Shown here one piece after another: positions 37,552-46,943 of a DNA stretch of 64,000 nt. Origin of the DNA: Bryobacteraceae bacterium (GTDB lineage: Bacteria; Acidobacteriota; Terriglobia; Bryobacterales; Bryobacteraceae); assembly GCA_030041495.1 (NCBI GenBank), contig JASHNT010000091.1, positions 217,124 to 281,123 on the forward strand, written 5' to 3'. Both the position numbers and the translations under genes were made by a program. Position 1 is the stretch's first letter. Every line of letters starts with the position of its first letter. Under the pieces are notes generated by a model. It saw only the letters and a list, made by a program, of their open reading frames with translations, did not search any database and was not told the DNA's origin.

Positions 37552-38443
37552 ATGCGAACCATCCTTGGGGTCTCGGTCCTTTTGGGCGCCGCGGCGTTGT
37601 TGGGCGGCGGCGCAGCGCACGCGCAGGCGGTCGACTTCGCCAATACCAACATTGAAACAGTCAAGATCGCGGATAACCTGTATGTGCTGATGGGCGGTCC
37701 CGCGCAGGGCAACATCGTAGTGCTCACCGGCGGCGACGGCCTGTTCCTGGTACGCACAGATGCACGACAAGATCATGGCCGCGATCGGTAAGATCAGCAA
37801 CCAGCCCATTCGCTATCTGGCCAACACGCATCTCCACACCGATCACACCGGCGGCAATGAAGCGATGGCCAAGCTCGGCGCGACGATCATTTCCCACGAC
37901 AACATGCGCAAGGAAATGGCGGCGGCTCGCGGGGCCAACGCCGCGCCCATGGCGGCTCTGCCGTTGCTGACCTACAGCGATACGCTGACTCTGCACTTCG
38001 ACGGCGAGGAGATCTACATCTATCACCCCGCGCCCGCGCACACCGACGGCGATTCCATCATCTATTTCCGGCATGCCAACGTGATGCATGTCGGCGACGT
38101 GCCTTCATCGCTGCGCTATCCGAATATCGGCGTGGCAGACGGAGGGTCAGTAGACGGGATGATCGCTGCGGCGCGGCAGGTGATGACGATTGCAAATCCG
38201 CAGACTAAGATCATTCCGGGCCACTTGGGTCCCGTGGTCGGGTTCAGCGAGATCCAGCAGCAGATTGCAATGTTTATCGCGGTGCGCGACCGCGTGATGG
38301 CGGCGATTCGTGCGGGCAAAACGCAGCAGGAGGTGGTCGCGTCCAAGCCGACGGCGGATTTCGACCGGGGCCGGCTGGGTGGAGCGATCACGCCGGATCG
38401 CTTCGTGACGCTGGTGTATCAGGACCTGGTGCGGAAGAAGTAG
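37552..38443 (+). pseudogene. MBL-fold metallohydrolase, reading frame broken
   Basis: N-terminal part (signal peptide, [31 protein letters not shown]) in one frame; rest (AQMHDKIMAAIGKISNQPIRYLANTHLHTDHTGGNEAM...) in another; break near 37750-37758. Confidence 0.75.
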
Positions 38444-38683
38444 CCAGGCACAAGTGGCGCCGCTCGCGCGCGGCGCATTCAAACTGTCGATCTTCCGGTC
38501 CTCAGAATCGCGCTCCGGTATTCCAGCGATCCGTTTTCGAATACATGCGCCATCTATAGCGCATCCAAGTATAGTTCAATGGTCTATTCGATGGCCCCTA
38601 GCCGATCGGGCGGGTGGTTCCCGCCTGTTCTGCGTATGCGCGCGGGCGGCGCGGCGGAGCACGCTGGAAACAGAGGAACTCTC

Positions 38684-39586
38684 ATGAATCCGTTATCTGC
38701 TTTTTCTGAACAATTGATCGCGACCGTTGCGGACGCCGGGAAATCCGTGGTCGCCGTGCATGCGCGGCATCGCTTCGCATCGAGCGGCGTGCATTGGACG
38801 CCGGGCGTTGTGGTCACCGCCGACCACACCATTCGCCGCGACGAAGGCATCAAGATTACCGCGCCGGACGGAAAGACTTTGCCAGCGGAGCTGGCGGGGC
38901 GGGATCCGGGGACCGACTTGGCCGTGCTGAAAGTGGAAGGGCTCGATGCGAGCGTCGCCGCACGCGCGGAAAAGTTCACGGCCCGGCCGGGGGCGCTGGT
39001 GATAACGGTTGGCCGCTCCAAAGATAGCGCGATCGCTGCGCTGGGCCTGCTCAGCAATATTTCTCCCGAGTCGCAGACGTGGCGCGGAGGAACACTGTAC
39101 CAGGTACTGAGGCTCGATATGGAACTGCATCCCGGCGCCTCCGGCGGAGCGGTGGTGAACGATGCAGGCAAGCTGATCGGCATCGCCACTTCGGCGCTTT
39201 CCCGGGTTTCCGTGTTCGCAATTCCGCCGCCGACCATCGACCGCGTGACGAAGCAATTGGTAGCGCATGGCCGGATTCCGCAAGGTTACCTGGGAGTGGG
39301 GTTACAACCAATCGCGCTTCCGGAGCATCTGATAAAAAGCCTGGACCGGACGGGGACGGCGTTGATTGTAATCAGCGTGGGAGCGGACACACCGGCAAGC
39401 CGGGCGGGCCTGGTGATCGGCGACATTCTGCTCGAGCTGGGAGGGCGCGCGACGCATTCGCCGGAGGACGTGCATGGACTGCTGGGTGCGCAATCGATCG
39501 GAGGGAAGCTGCAAGCCAGGATTCTGCGTGGGGGGAAGCCGATGGAGCTGGAGGTGACGCCGGTCGAGCGCGGACAGAAAGAATGA
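38684..39586 (+). CDS. HtrA/DegP-like S1C serine protease with PDZ domain
   Basis: VVVTADHTI (His), DPGTDLAVLKV (Asp), LHPGASGGAVVN (Ser); PDZ (GYLGVGLQPI...SRAGLVIGDILLELGGRA). Confidence 0.85.
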   Translation: MNPLSAFSEQLIATVADAGKSVVAVHARHRFASSGVHWTPGVVVTADHTIRRDEGIKITAPDGKTLPAELAGRDPGTDLAVLKVEGLDASVAARAEKFTARPGALVITVGRSKDSAIAALGLLSNISPESQTWRGGTLYQVLRLDMELHPGASGGAVVNDAGKLIGIATSALSRVSVFAIPPPTIDRVTKQLVAHGRIPQGYLGVGLQPIALPEHLIKSLDRTGTALIVISVGADTPASRAGLVIGDILLELGGRATHSPEDVHGLLGAQSIGGKLQARILRGGKPMELEVTPVERGQKE

Positions 39587-40125
39587 TTCGAGTGCACATC
39601 GAGGTTGCGTCCGCGGTGACTCGCGCGGGTCTCGAAGCATTGCTGGGCGACCAGCAGGAAATCGAAGTGGTCGCCTGCGAGAGTGAAGCGGATGTCTCGG
39701 TGCGGGACGCCGCGGCTGCCGCCGATGCGATGCCACCGGTGGTGTTGCTGACCGATGACCTGTCGCCGCGCGACGCTTTGCGCGCCGGGGCGCGCGTGGT
39801 TTTACCCTCGGCAGCCACGCGAGCGCAGATCGTCGCGGCAGTTCACGCGGCGGCCGCGGGTCTGGCGGGAATCCTTGCCGCGGAGTTGTCCATCTTGATT
39901 CCCGCAGCGGAAGCCTCGCCTCCGGCCGAGGCGCTCACGCCTCGCGAAACCGAAGTACTGGAGATGCTCGCCGAAGGATTGAGCAACAAGATGATCGCGT
40001 ACCGCCTCAACATCTCCACGCACACCGCCAAGTTTCATGTGAATGCGATTCTGGCAAAGCTCGGCGCGGGGACGCGCACGGAGGCGGTGATGCGCGGTAT
40101 CCGCGCAGGTTTAATTCAAGTGTGA
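39583..40125 (+). CDS. LuxR-type regulator with degenerate receiver-like N-terminus
   Basis: LTPRETEVLEMLAEGLSNKMIAYRLNISTHTAKFHVNAILAKLGAGTRTEAV; ATGA overlap with the protease gene. Confidence 0.85.
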   Translation: MIRVHIEVASAVTRAGLEALLGDQQEIEVVACESEADVSVRDAAAAADAMPPVVLLTDDLSPRDALRAGARVVLPSAATRAQIVAAVHAAAAGLAGILAAELSILIPAAEASPPAEALTPRETEVLEMLAEGLSNKMIAYRLNISTHTAKFHVNAILAKLGAGTRTEAVMRGIRAGLIQV

Positions 40126-40168
40126 CTGATTCAGGTGTGAGGGATGCAGGTTTGATATCGTAACGGGC

Positions 40169-41230
40169 ATGAAAACTCGTTACGGGATTCTGGTTCTGGT
40201 TCTGGCTGGCTCGGCGGCCGCGCAAAAACAATCGAAACCTTTGGTCATCGAGGAGCAAGGCAGCTTCTTCGTCGGCGGCGAAACCAAGGTGCTTCCAGCG
40301 CCTCCTGCGGCTCCGAATGGCCGAGGACCGGGCCTTCCCGGCGGCGACATCACCGTCAACCAGATGTACGTGCAGTATCAGATTCCGCCCAACGGCAATC
40401 GCCACGTGCCGGTGGTGATGGTGCACGGCTGCTGCTTGAGCAGCAAGACCTGGGAGACCACGCCGGATGGCCGCATGGGCTGGAACGAATATTTCGTCCG
40501 CAAGGACCGTCCGGTGTATCTGGCGGATCAGGTTTCGCGTGCACGGTCGGGCTTCGATCCGTCGGTGTTCAACGCGGTCCGCGCCGGAACGGTTCCACCC
40601 AGCCAACTCCCCACAGTGCTCGACGCCAGCCATCAAGGCGCGTGGGCCGTCTTTCGGTTCGGACCGACGTATGGCAAGGCGTTCAGGGATGAGCAGTTCC
40701 CGGTCAGCGCAGTGGACGAATTGTACAAGCAGATGATTCCGGATTTGAACTCGACTCTTCCCAATCCGAATCCGACCTGGATCAACATGGCGGCGCTGGC
40801 AGTCAAGCTAAAGGGCGCGATCCTCATGGGTCATTCCGAATCCGGCTTCTTTCCGGAGCAAGCCGCGCTGATCGATCCCTCCGGCGTGCGGGGAATCATT
40901 TCGATCGAGATGCCGTGCGCGACCACGCTGACTGCGGCGCAGCTCCAGACGCTGGCCAAGATCCCGACGCTGGTCATGTTCGGCGATCACCTCGGCGACG
41001 TGCAGGGGTTCAATAACTGGCCGACCTCCTTCGATTCCTGCAATGCCTTCGTCAAGCAGGTGAATGACGCCGGCGGCGACGCAGAGATGATGTCGTTACC
41101 CAAGATGGGAATCAAGGGCAACAGCCACATGCTCATGCAGGACAAAAATAATCTGCAGCTCGCGGATTTGATCCTGGCCTGGATCGATAAGCACGTGGAG
41201 GACAAGCACGTGGAGAAGAAGGGGCGCTGA
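40169..41230 (+). CDS. Secreted alpha/beta-fold hydrolase
   Basis: Signal peptide; VPVVMVHGCCLSSKTWETTPDGRMGW, GAILMGHSESGFFPEQAAL. Confidence 0.8.
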   Translation: MKTRYGILVLVLAGSAAAQKQSKPLVIEEQGSFFVGGETKVLPAPPAAPNGRGPGLPGGDITVNQMYVQYQIPPNGNRHVPVVMVHGCCLSSKTWETTPDGRMGWNEYFVRKDRPVYLADQVSRARSGFDPSVFNAVRAGTVPPSQLPTVLDASHQGAWAVFRFGPTYGKAFRDEQFPVSAVDELYKQMIPDLNSTLPNPNPTWINMAALAVKLKGAILMGHSESGFFPEQAALIDPSGVRGIISIEMPCATTLTAAQLQTLAKIPTLVMFGDHLGDVQGFNNWPTSFDSCNAFVKQVNDAGGDAEMMSLPKMGIKGNSHMLMQDKNNLQLADLILAWIDKHVEDKHVEKKGR

Positions 41231-41305
41231 ACTAACCGCCCGCAACTCTGTCCGGCTGGTTGCGACTCTGGTCCGGGGCAACTGGAGCACTGATAGAGAG
41301 AGGTG

Positions 41306-41503
41306 CTAAAAGCCGCCTGAGCGAGGCACCCACTCCTCGCCCACTTTTTCATACAGCTTCTTGACCGCAGCCCAAGCCACCAGGAGCGCGATCTCCTCCT
41401 GCCGCGGATCTTCGGCGTATTGCTGCCAGGCGTGATTGAACGCCTCACGCTAGATGTCCTGCGCGTGCGGCGGCAGATGACTTTGAACTCGAGAACGCCC
41501 CAC
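41306..41503 (-). pseudogene. ChaB-like gene interrupted by one amber codon
   Basis: Minus frame: MGRSRVQSHLPPHAQDI-TAG(41452-41450)-REAFNHAWQQYAEDPRQEEIALLVAWAAVKKLYEKVGEEWVPRSGGF-stop; ChaB family normally reads LPxHAQxIYREAFNxAWxQY. Confidence 0.75.
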
Positions 41504-41722
41504 GGCGCATTACTTTGAGGCGTCTCTAGGCTTCGCCGTGGCGCTGGAGGATCGCGCGGGCCCGTCGAACCCGGGCATGTATCTGGTTTATTTGAATCGC
41601 TCCCGTATCGATCTGCTGCGAGGCGGATTCTTCGGCGGTTTACGGAGACTGGTCCTGCGCGGCCGCCTGCCGGAAGGCATGCGTAAGAATTTGGCCGAAG
41701 TAGCTCGTAAGCTGGAATCGTC

Positions 41723-42763
41723 ATGCGCGGAGTCTTCCGGCACCCCTCCCCAGGCGCAGTAGCCGCCGGCAAACGCAATCGATGGCGCGCTGTCCTGCTC
41801 GCCCTCGGCTGCGCTCTGTTCGGCTATCTCGTGCTACGGATTGGTCTGCGCGAGGTCGTCCGGCCGCTGGTCGAAATCGGCTGGTACTTCGCCGTCATTA
41901 CCGCGGTCTACTTGTGCTGGGAGGTGGTGCGCGCGCTGGCGTATCGGGAATGCATCGCCGTCAGCGGCTCATGCCCTTTGTGGGATGCCTTAAGATTCCG
42001 GCTCTCGGGCGAAGCCATCCAGTTTTTGACCTCCACCGGACCGTTCCTCGCGGAACCTGCAAAAATGTGGCTTCTTCGCCAGCGGGGATTCAACGTGAAG
42101 CAGGCCGTGGCCGCGACGCTTACCGAATATCTGCTCTACACCTTTTCCTCAGCCTTGCTCGCGGTTGCCGGCCTCGCCTGTCTGCTCGCGAACTTTCCGC
42201 TTTCGCGAGGGGTTGCGGATTCGGCGAAGGCGCTCCTGATTGGGACAGGCGTATTTCTTGCCGTCGCAGCCTGCGCCATAGCCGGCCGGATCTACCTGAT
42301 CGGGACCATCCTCAAATGGTTCAGATCTGTTCCTTGGGCCGGCCGGCGCTTGAGTTTCGCGGATCAGGACCTCCGCGAAACCGAGGACCTCTTGTTCGTC
42401 GTCCTTCGAGACCGTCCTCTGCGATTCCTCTCCATCATGGCGCTCGAGTTCGCCGCGCAGGGCCTTCTCATCCTGGAGTTGTTCGTTCTGTTGGCAGCCA
42501 CCAAGGAATCGTTCTCGATCTACACTTCGTTCTTAATCGAGGGCGCCACCAAGTTCATCGGCTTCGCCTTCTTCTTCATTCCCGGCCAGGTGGGCGCAGC
42601 CGAGGGAACCTACGCACTCATCTTCAAGGCGATAGGATTGCCCGGCTCCGCTGGATTCGCTCTGGCTGTGGCGCGACGGCTGCGCAGCCTGCTCGTCGCC
42701 GGGGTCGGCTTGGCGCTTGCTCCATCCTGGCGCGCTCGATCCGCGCCCCGCGCGCCGCGCTAA
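41723..42763 (+). CDS. Lysylphosphatidylglycerol synthase TM region / UPF0104 (HpnL-like) flippase-type protein
   Basis: GEAIQFLTSTGPFLAEPAKMWLLRQRGFNVKQAVAATLTEY; FIEGATKFIGFAFFFIPGQVGAAEGTYALIF. Confidence 0.82.
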   Translation: MRGVFRHPSPGAVAAGKRNRWRAVLLALGCALFGYLVLRIGLREVVRPLVEIGWYFAVITAVYLCWEVVRALAYRECIAVSGSCPLWDALRFRLSGEAIQFLTSTGPFLAEPAKMWLLRQRGFNVKQAVAATLTEYLLYTFSSALLAVAGLACLLANFPLSRGVADSAKALLIGTGVFLAVAACAIAGRIYLIGTILKWFRSVPWAGRRLSFADQDLRETEDLLFVVLRDRPLRFLSIMALEFAAQGLLILELFVLLAATKESFSIYTSFLIEGATKFIGFAFFFIPGQVGAAEGTYALIFKAIGLPGSAGFALAVARRLRSLLVAGVGLALAPSWRARSAPRAPR

Positions 42764-42769
42764 TCCGCC

Positions 42770-43130
42770 GGAGAGGTGTCAGGCACCCGCTTCTTCGGTA
42801 AATCGTGCGTGTAGCGAAAAGGCAAATGCAGCTTCCGTGCGAGTTCCGGCGTGAACTCCCTGACCACGTCGAGTCCCATGTTCCCGCCAAAGAAAAACCC
42901 GACGGCTGCCGCCCGCCAGGCCGAAGTACCGCGAGTTGCCCGGATGGATGAAATCTCTGACCAAGACCGCCGTTGCCGACCCCATCCAGAGCGAAAAATT
43001 AAACATGTGCGTGCCGTTGTCGCGATGCGCCACAACCGCGTGCTCAGCCGCGGGGAGCAGCCGCGCGCCGGTGCTGCCCTGGCCGTGCGGATAATACGAG
43101 GGTCTTCTGAGACAGCGTGGGATAGGCGAA
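42770..43130 (-). pseudogene. Fragmented minus-strand gene of unknown function
   Basis: NGTHMFNFSLWMGSATAVLVRDFIHPGNSRYFGLAGGS in one frame continues as VGFFFGGNMGLDVVREFTPELARKLHLPFRYTHDLPKKRV in another. Confidence 0.4.
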
Positions 43131-43163
43131 ATTTGTGAACAACATCGAGTCCGTCCGGCTGGC

Positions 43164-43289
43164 GAAGTCAATCTCCTCACCGGAGCCGTCATCAGCCTGG
43201 CGAGCATTCGCTCCGCCTTCCTTGTGAGCGGTCTGCTCGCCATCGCGATTCAGGCGTTCATCCTCCGGCGAAGAATCGAGCGCGGCTAA
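43164..43289 (+). pseudogene. C-terminal stub of a membrane (MFS-like?) protein
   Basis: EVNLLTGAVISLASIRSAFLVSGLLAIAIQAFILRRRIERG-stop with no N-terminal part. Confidence 0.35.
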
Positions 43290-43356
43290 GCGTAATACAA
43301 CTGGTTTACGCATATTTCCCTTGACCGTGCGCCGCGCGCCGCCCTACACTTGGACG

Positions 43357-44301
43357 ATGTTTCGCAGCGCTCTGGCAATCCTCCTTGCCGCGACCCTCTC
43401 TGCCGGACCAACTTCCATCGGCTTGATCTCCGCCAGCGGGCCGCTTTCGGTCGACCGCTCTACCGTGTGGGGCAACGCCACGGTGTTCGAAGGAACCTCG
43501 ATCGCAACGGAAGCAGCTTCCGGCGACGTCGCCCTGCGCAATGGAGTGCGGTTGCAGCTTGCCGCGCAGTCCGCCGCGGTGATCGGCGCGAATCGCGCGG
43601 TGCTCCAAAGAGGCAGCACTCAAGTGAACGGAGCCTCCGGCGGCCTCACGCCGGGTGAGGGCAGCGCTTATGAAGTGGAAGCGCGCGGCCTGCGGATCGA
43701 TGCAGCCGACGGATCGCGCATGCTGGTGGCTCTGCGCGCAGCTAACGGCGTGGACGTGGTTGCGTTGAGCGGCGCCACCCGCGTCATGGACCGGAAAGGT
43801 GTGCTGCTCGCCTCCATTCAGCCAGGCCGCAGTGTGGCCTTCGCCGTTCCACAGGAGCCGGAGGCGGGCGCTACCACCGTTACTCGCGCCGGATGCCTGC
43901 TGTATAAAGACATGCATTTTATCCTGCATGACGATGCAACCAATGAAGTAATTGAAGTAAACGGGCCCGATTTGCAGTTAAATGTCGGGAAGTCGGTGCA
44001 AGTGACTGGTGTTCCCGCCACCACCAAGCCTGCTGTCAGCATCGCCACCAGCGTGATGACCGTGAACAACGTCGCGCCGCGGTCCACCGGAGGCTGCCTG
44101 GTGATTGCGCAGGCCCTCGACGCGCAGACTCAGGTTCCGGCGGCTGCTACGGGCCCCGCCACGGCCCCACCCACCGCGCCGGCGGCCGCGCACACCGGCT
44201 TGTCAGCCGGAGCCAAAGCCGCCATCATTATCGGCATCGCCGCCGGTGGTGGAGCCGGAGCCTTTCTGGCCCTGAAGTCCAAATCCTCCACCAGCCCGTA
44301 G
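43357..44301 (+). CDS. Secreted hypothetical protein, FecR-like, C-terminal TM
   Basis: Signal peptide; GTSIATEAASGDVALRNGVRLQLAAQSAAV; C-terminal GAKAAIIIGIAAGGGAGAFLALKSK. Confidence 0.65.
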   Translation: MFRSALAILLAATLSAGPTSIGLISASGPLSVDRSTVWGNATVFEGTSIATEAASGDVALRNGVRLQLAAQSAAVIGANRAVLQRGSTQVNGASGGLTPGEGSAYEVEARGLRIDAADGSRMLVALRAANGVDVVALSGATRVMDRKGVLLASIQPGRSVAFAVPQEPEAGATTVTRAGCLLYKDMHFILHDDATNEVIEVNGPDLQLNVGKSVQVTGVPATTKPAVSIATSVMTVNNVAPRSTGGCLVIAQALDAQTQVPAAATGPATAPPTAPAAAHTGLSAGAKAAIIIGIAAGGGAGAFLALKSKSSTSP

Positions 44302-44338
44302 ATTCGTTGGCCTGCCCACCGCCCGGGGGCTCACATCC

Positions 44339-44710
44339 ATGAAATACATTTTGCTGATGACCGGAACAAAGTCCGGAGTGGACCAGTACCGGTCGTGGAG
44401 TGAGCACGACATCGACGCGCACATGGCAGTCTTGACCAGCCTCAACCGCGAGCTCACCGCATCGGGAGAATTTATCGAAACACGGCGCTTGGCCCTCCCT
44501 CATGAGGCCCAGCTGGTGCGCGGCCTGGAGGACGGCATCCCGGTCACCGATGGCGTCTTCCCCGAATCGAAGGATTTCCTGCTCGGCTACTGGATCATAG
44601 ACGTGGCCACTCCGGAGCGAGCCTACGAAATCGCCGCCCGCATCTCTGCCGCTCCCGGACCAGGCGGAGCACCGACCAACATGCCCATCGAGGTTCGGCA
44701 GTTGGCCTGA
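44339..44710 (+). CDS. YCII/DGPF-domain protein
   Basis: MKYILLMTGTKS...HMAVLTSLNRELTASGEFIETRRLA...GYWIIDVATPERAYEIAARISAAPG. Confidence 0.87.
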   Translation: MKYILLMTGTKSGVDQYRSWSEHDIDAHMAVLTSLNRELTASGEFIETRRLALPHEAQLVRGLEDGIPVTDGVFPESKDFLLGYWIIDVATPERAYEIAARISAAPGPGGAPTNMPIEVRQLA

Positions 44711-44715
44711 ATCCT

Positions 44716-46035
44716 TCACGTGGAGATGCTTCCACCGGCTTCACGAGCCCTGCGCCGCTGCTCCACTTGTTCATCGCTGAGGCGCGCTTCATAGACGGAA
44801 CGCAGTTCGATGGTGCGGGAGACTAGCGTCGCCGTGCCGGCGGCAAGCAGCATGGGCAGGATGAAAGAGCGGTCCCGGCCGGTGAGCTCCATCACCAGCA
44901 CGATGGCCGAGAGTGGGCCTTGCGTCGTGGCCGCCAGAATTGCCGCCGCGCCCAGCAGCGAAAACAAGCCCGGCGGAACACCAGGCCAAATCCAGGACCA
45001 CGCGTGGCCCAGAACGCCTCCCAACATCGCTCCGATGGTCAAGGACGGCGTGAACAATCCTCCCGGCGTGCCGGTCCGCAGGCACAGAGTGGTGCAGAAG
45101 GGCCGCAACACGACTAGCGCGAGCAACAACAACGGCGCGACTTGTCCATCGAATGCCAACTGGGAAACGTCTTTACCGTTGCCCAAAACCTGTGGGAACC
45201 CGATGGCGATGATTCCAATCAGACCGAGCCCCGCTACCGGCGCGGCCACGCGCTTCCAGCCTTCCGGGCGATGGCGATCCGCCCAAGCCACTGCGCGCAC
45301 ATAGCCCACCGACACCAGCCCGGCGATCGGGCCAGCGCACAACGCCCAAACCAGGCTGGACGCGGAATTGCGAAAGCTCGGAATGATATACGTGGGCGCG
45401 TCGGGAAGCCCGATCCAGGAAACCGCGGTCGCGATGAGAGAGGTGAACAAAGCCGGTAACACGTAGCGCAACGCCAAAGCGCCGCGCACCACTTCGAGTG
45501 AGAAGATCGCCCCACCTAGCGGAACACCGTACGCCGCGCCCATGCCCGCTCCCGCGCCGCAGGCGACTAACAGCCGGCGCTCTTCATCGGAAAGCCGCAG
45601 GCGGTCGGAGAAGAAATTCGCTAGCACTGCGCCAGCCTGTTTCGGCGCGCCTTCGCGGCCCAGCGACGCGCCCATGCCCACTACAATCACGGATAGAACG
45701 GCGCTGCCTAGCGTCCGGAGGGCGGGAAGGCGGCCGGCGTAGAACCAGATTGCCTCGGCGATGTCGATTCCGTTACCGCTCGCCAGCTTGCGTAGCACGA
45801 GTTGACCGATGCCGGTCGCCAACCCGGCTCCGAGCAGCACCAGCACACGATGCCAAGCCGAAGCTTGCGAGGCAGCGGCCAGGACGTTGGTTCCCGAACC
45901 GGACCAAACCAGGCTTTGGCTATATTCGAGAAGCCGGGTGAGCAGAATTGCGCCGATTCCGGTTCCCGCCCCGGTCAGCAGGACCGCGAGCCAGAACTTA
46001 GGGGCGCCAGCGCTGCGTAGGGTAGGCGGTATCAT
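44716..46035 (-). CDS. ClC-family chloride channel/transporter
   Basis: GREGAPKQAGAV, CGAGAGMGAAYGVPLGGAIFSLEVV, GTPGGLFTPSLTIGAMLG. Confidence 0.9.
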   Translation of the reverse strand: MIPPTLRSAGAPKFWLAVLLTGAGTGIGAILLTRLLEYSQSLVWSGSGTNVLAAASQASAWHRVLVLLGAGLATGIGQLVLRKLASGNGIDIAEAIWFYAGRLPALRTLGSAVLSVIVVGMGASLGREGAPKQAGAVLANFFSDRLRLSDEERRLLVACGAGAGMGAAYGVPLGGAIFSLEVVRGALALRYVLPALFTSLIATAVSWIGLPDAPTYIIPSFRNSASSLVWALCAGPIAGLVSVGYVRAVAWADRHRPEGWKRVAAPVAGLGLIGIIAIGFPQVLGNGKDVSQLAFDGQVAPLLLLALVVLRPFCTTLCLRTGTPGGLFTPSLTIGAMLGGVLGHAWSWIWPGVPPGLFSLLGAAAILAATTQGPLSAIVLVMELTGRDRSFILPMLLAAGTATLVSRTIELRSVYEARLSDEQVEQRRRAREAGGSIST

Positions 46036-46269
46036 CCGTTAGCCCGGCTCGCCAGAGGCGCTCCGGCTCATTTGAGCGTAAACGGAGATGCTCCCCCGCG
46101 TCAGGCGGTTTTGCGCCAGCACGTCCGCAAGCTCCGTGGCCAAACCACGGTTGCCCCGTGGAACAAAAAGGTTTTGAAACACGAGATCGAGCGGAAAGTC
46201 TTTCCTCTAAACGTTTATCTTCGCTCAAAAGCCAAGAGGATCAAAAATGCCGCCTATTTCAACCCGCCT

Positions 46270-46880
46270 GCCGGGGCGCTCCAGAGTTACGAGGAAGATC
46301 TCCTGGGGGGCTGGATCTTTTTGAAACTGTCCGCGCTGGGCGGCCGCAGCAGTGTAACCGATGAAAGGGCTCTTCCACAAACTCGCGCGATTTCCTGAGC
46401 GCCTTTGCCGAATCCGTCAAAAACGACGGCGCGGCCGATATGCGTGGCCCGAGGTAAACTGCGGTGCGCGATCTACTGGCCAGCCTGTCCGCGTTTCGGG
46501 CCAAGGATGGCTTCTCACCAAGCGGAGCAGCGACTCTTATCTTCTTGCTCAAGGAGCCCTTGTTTATACGCCTTCGCGGTGAAATCCCCGATCCTGAAGC
46601 CTTGGCCGACGAGACCTGGAGCACCACGTTGCTTCTCGACAAGCTGGGGGTGTTTACAACCAGGGATGTTTCAAAAAACTCGTGAGGAAGCGATCGCCCG
46701 CCGGCAGCAGGAATCGTTGGAGCTCTCGACGCCGGTAGTGGGTCTTTGGGCAACTCCCTGGCGCTGCCGCTAATCGGCACCCTGGACAGCAGACGGACGC
46801 AAGCGGTGATGCGGGATCTGCTGCACGCCCTCGTCGCCACGCGCAGCGATATCGCCATCATCGAATTCCGCGGAGGGTTG
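46270..46880 (+). pseudogene. RsbR-like stressosome co-antagonist, frameshifted and 3'-truncated
   Basis: SRDFLSAFAESVKNDGAADMRGPR-TAA-TAVRDLLASLSAFRAKDGFSPSGAATLIFLLKEPLF...LLDKLGVFTT | TREEAIARRQQESLELSTPVVGLW | NSLALPLIGTLDSRRTQAVMRDLLHALVATRSDIAIIE, in shifting frames. Confidence 0.82.
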
Positions 46881-46943
46881 AGGCGGACGTCGTCCGGAAA
46901 ATGTTTCGCGTCTCACCTGGAGAGTAACGCGGTAACATGTGGC

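Noticed and set aside
36314-37690. 458-aa plus-strand ORF opposite the histidine kinase
   Set aside because: Antisense artefact; kinase motifs are on the minus strand.
41538-41762. 74-aa plus ORF (MYLVYLNRSRIDLLRGGFFGGLRRLVLRGRLPEGMRKNLAEVARKLE), perhaps a gene remnant
   Set aside because: Looks coding-like but I could not assign a family; overlaps the UPF0104 start, so not listed as a gene.
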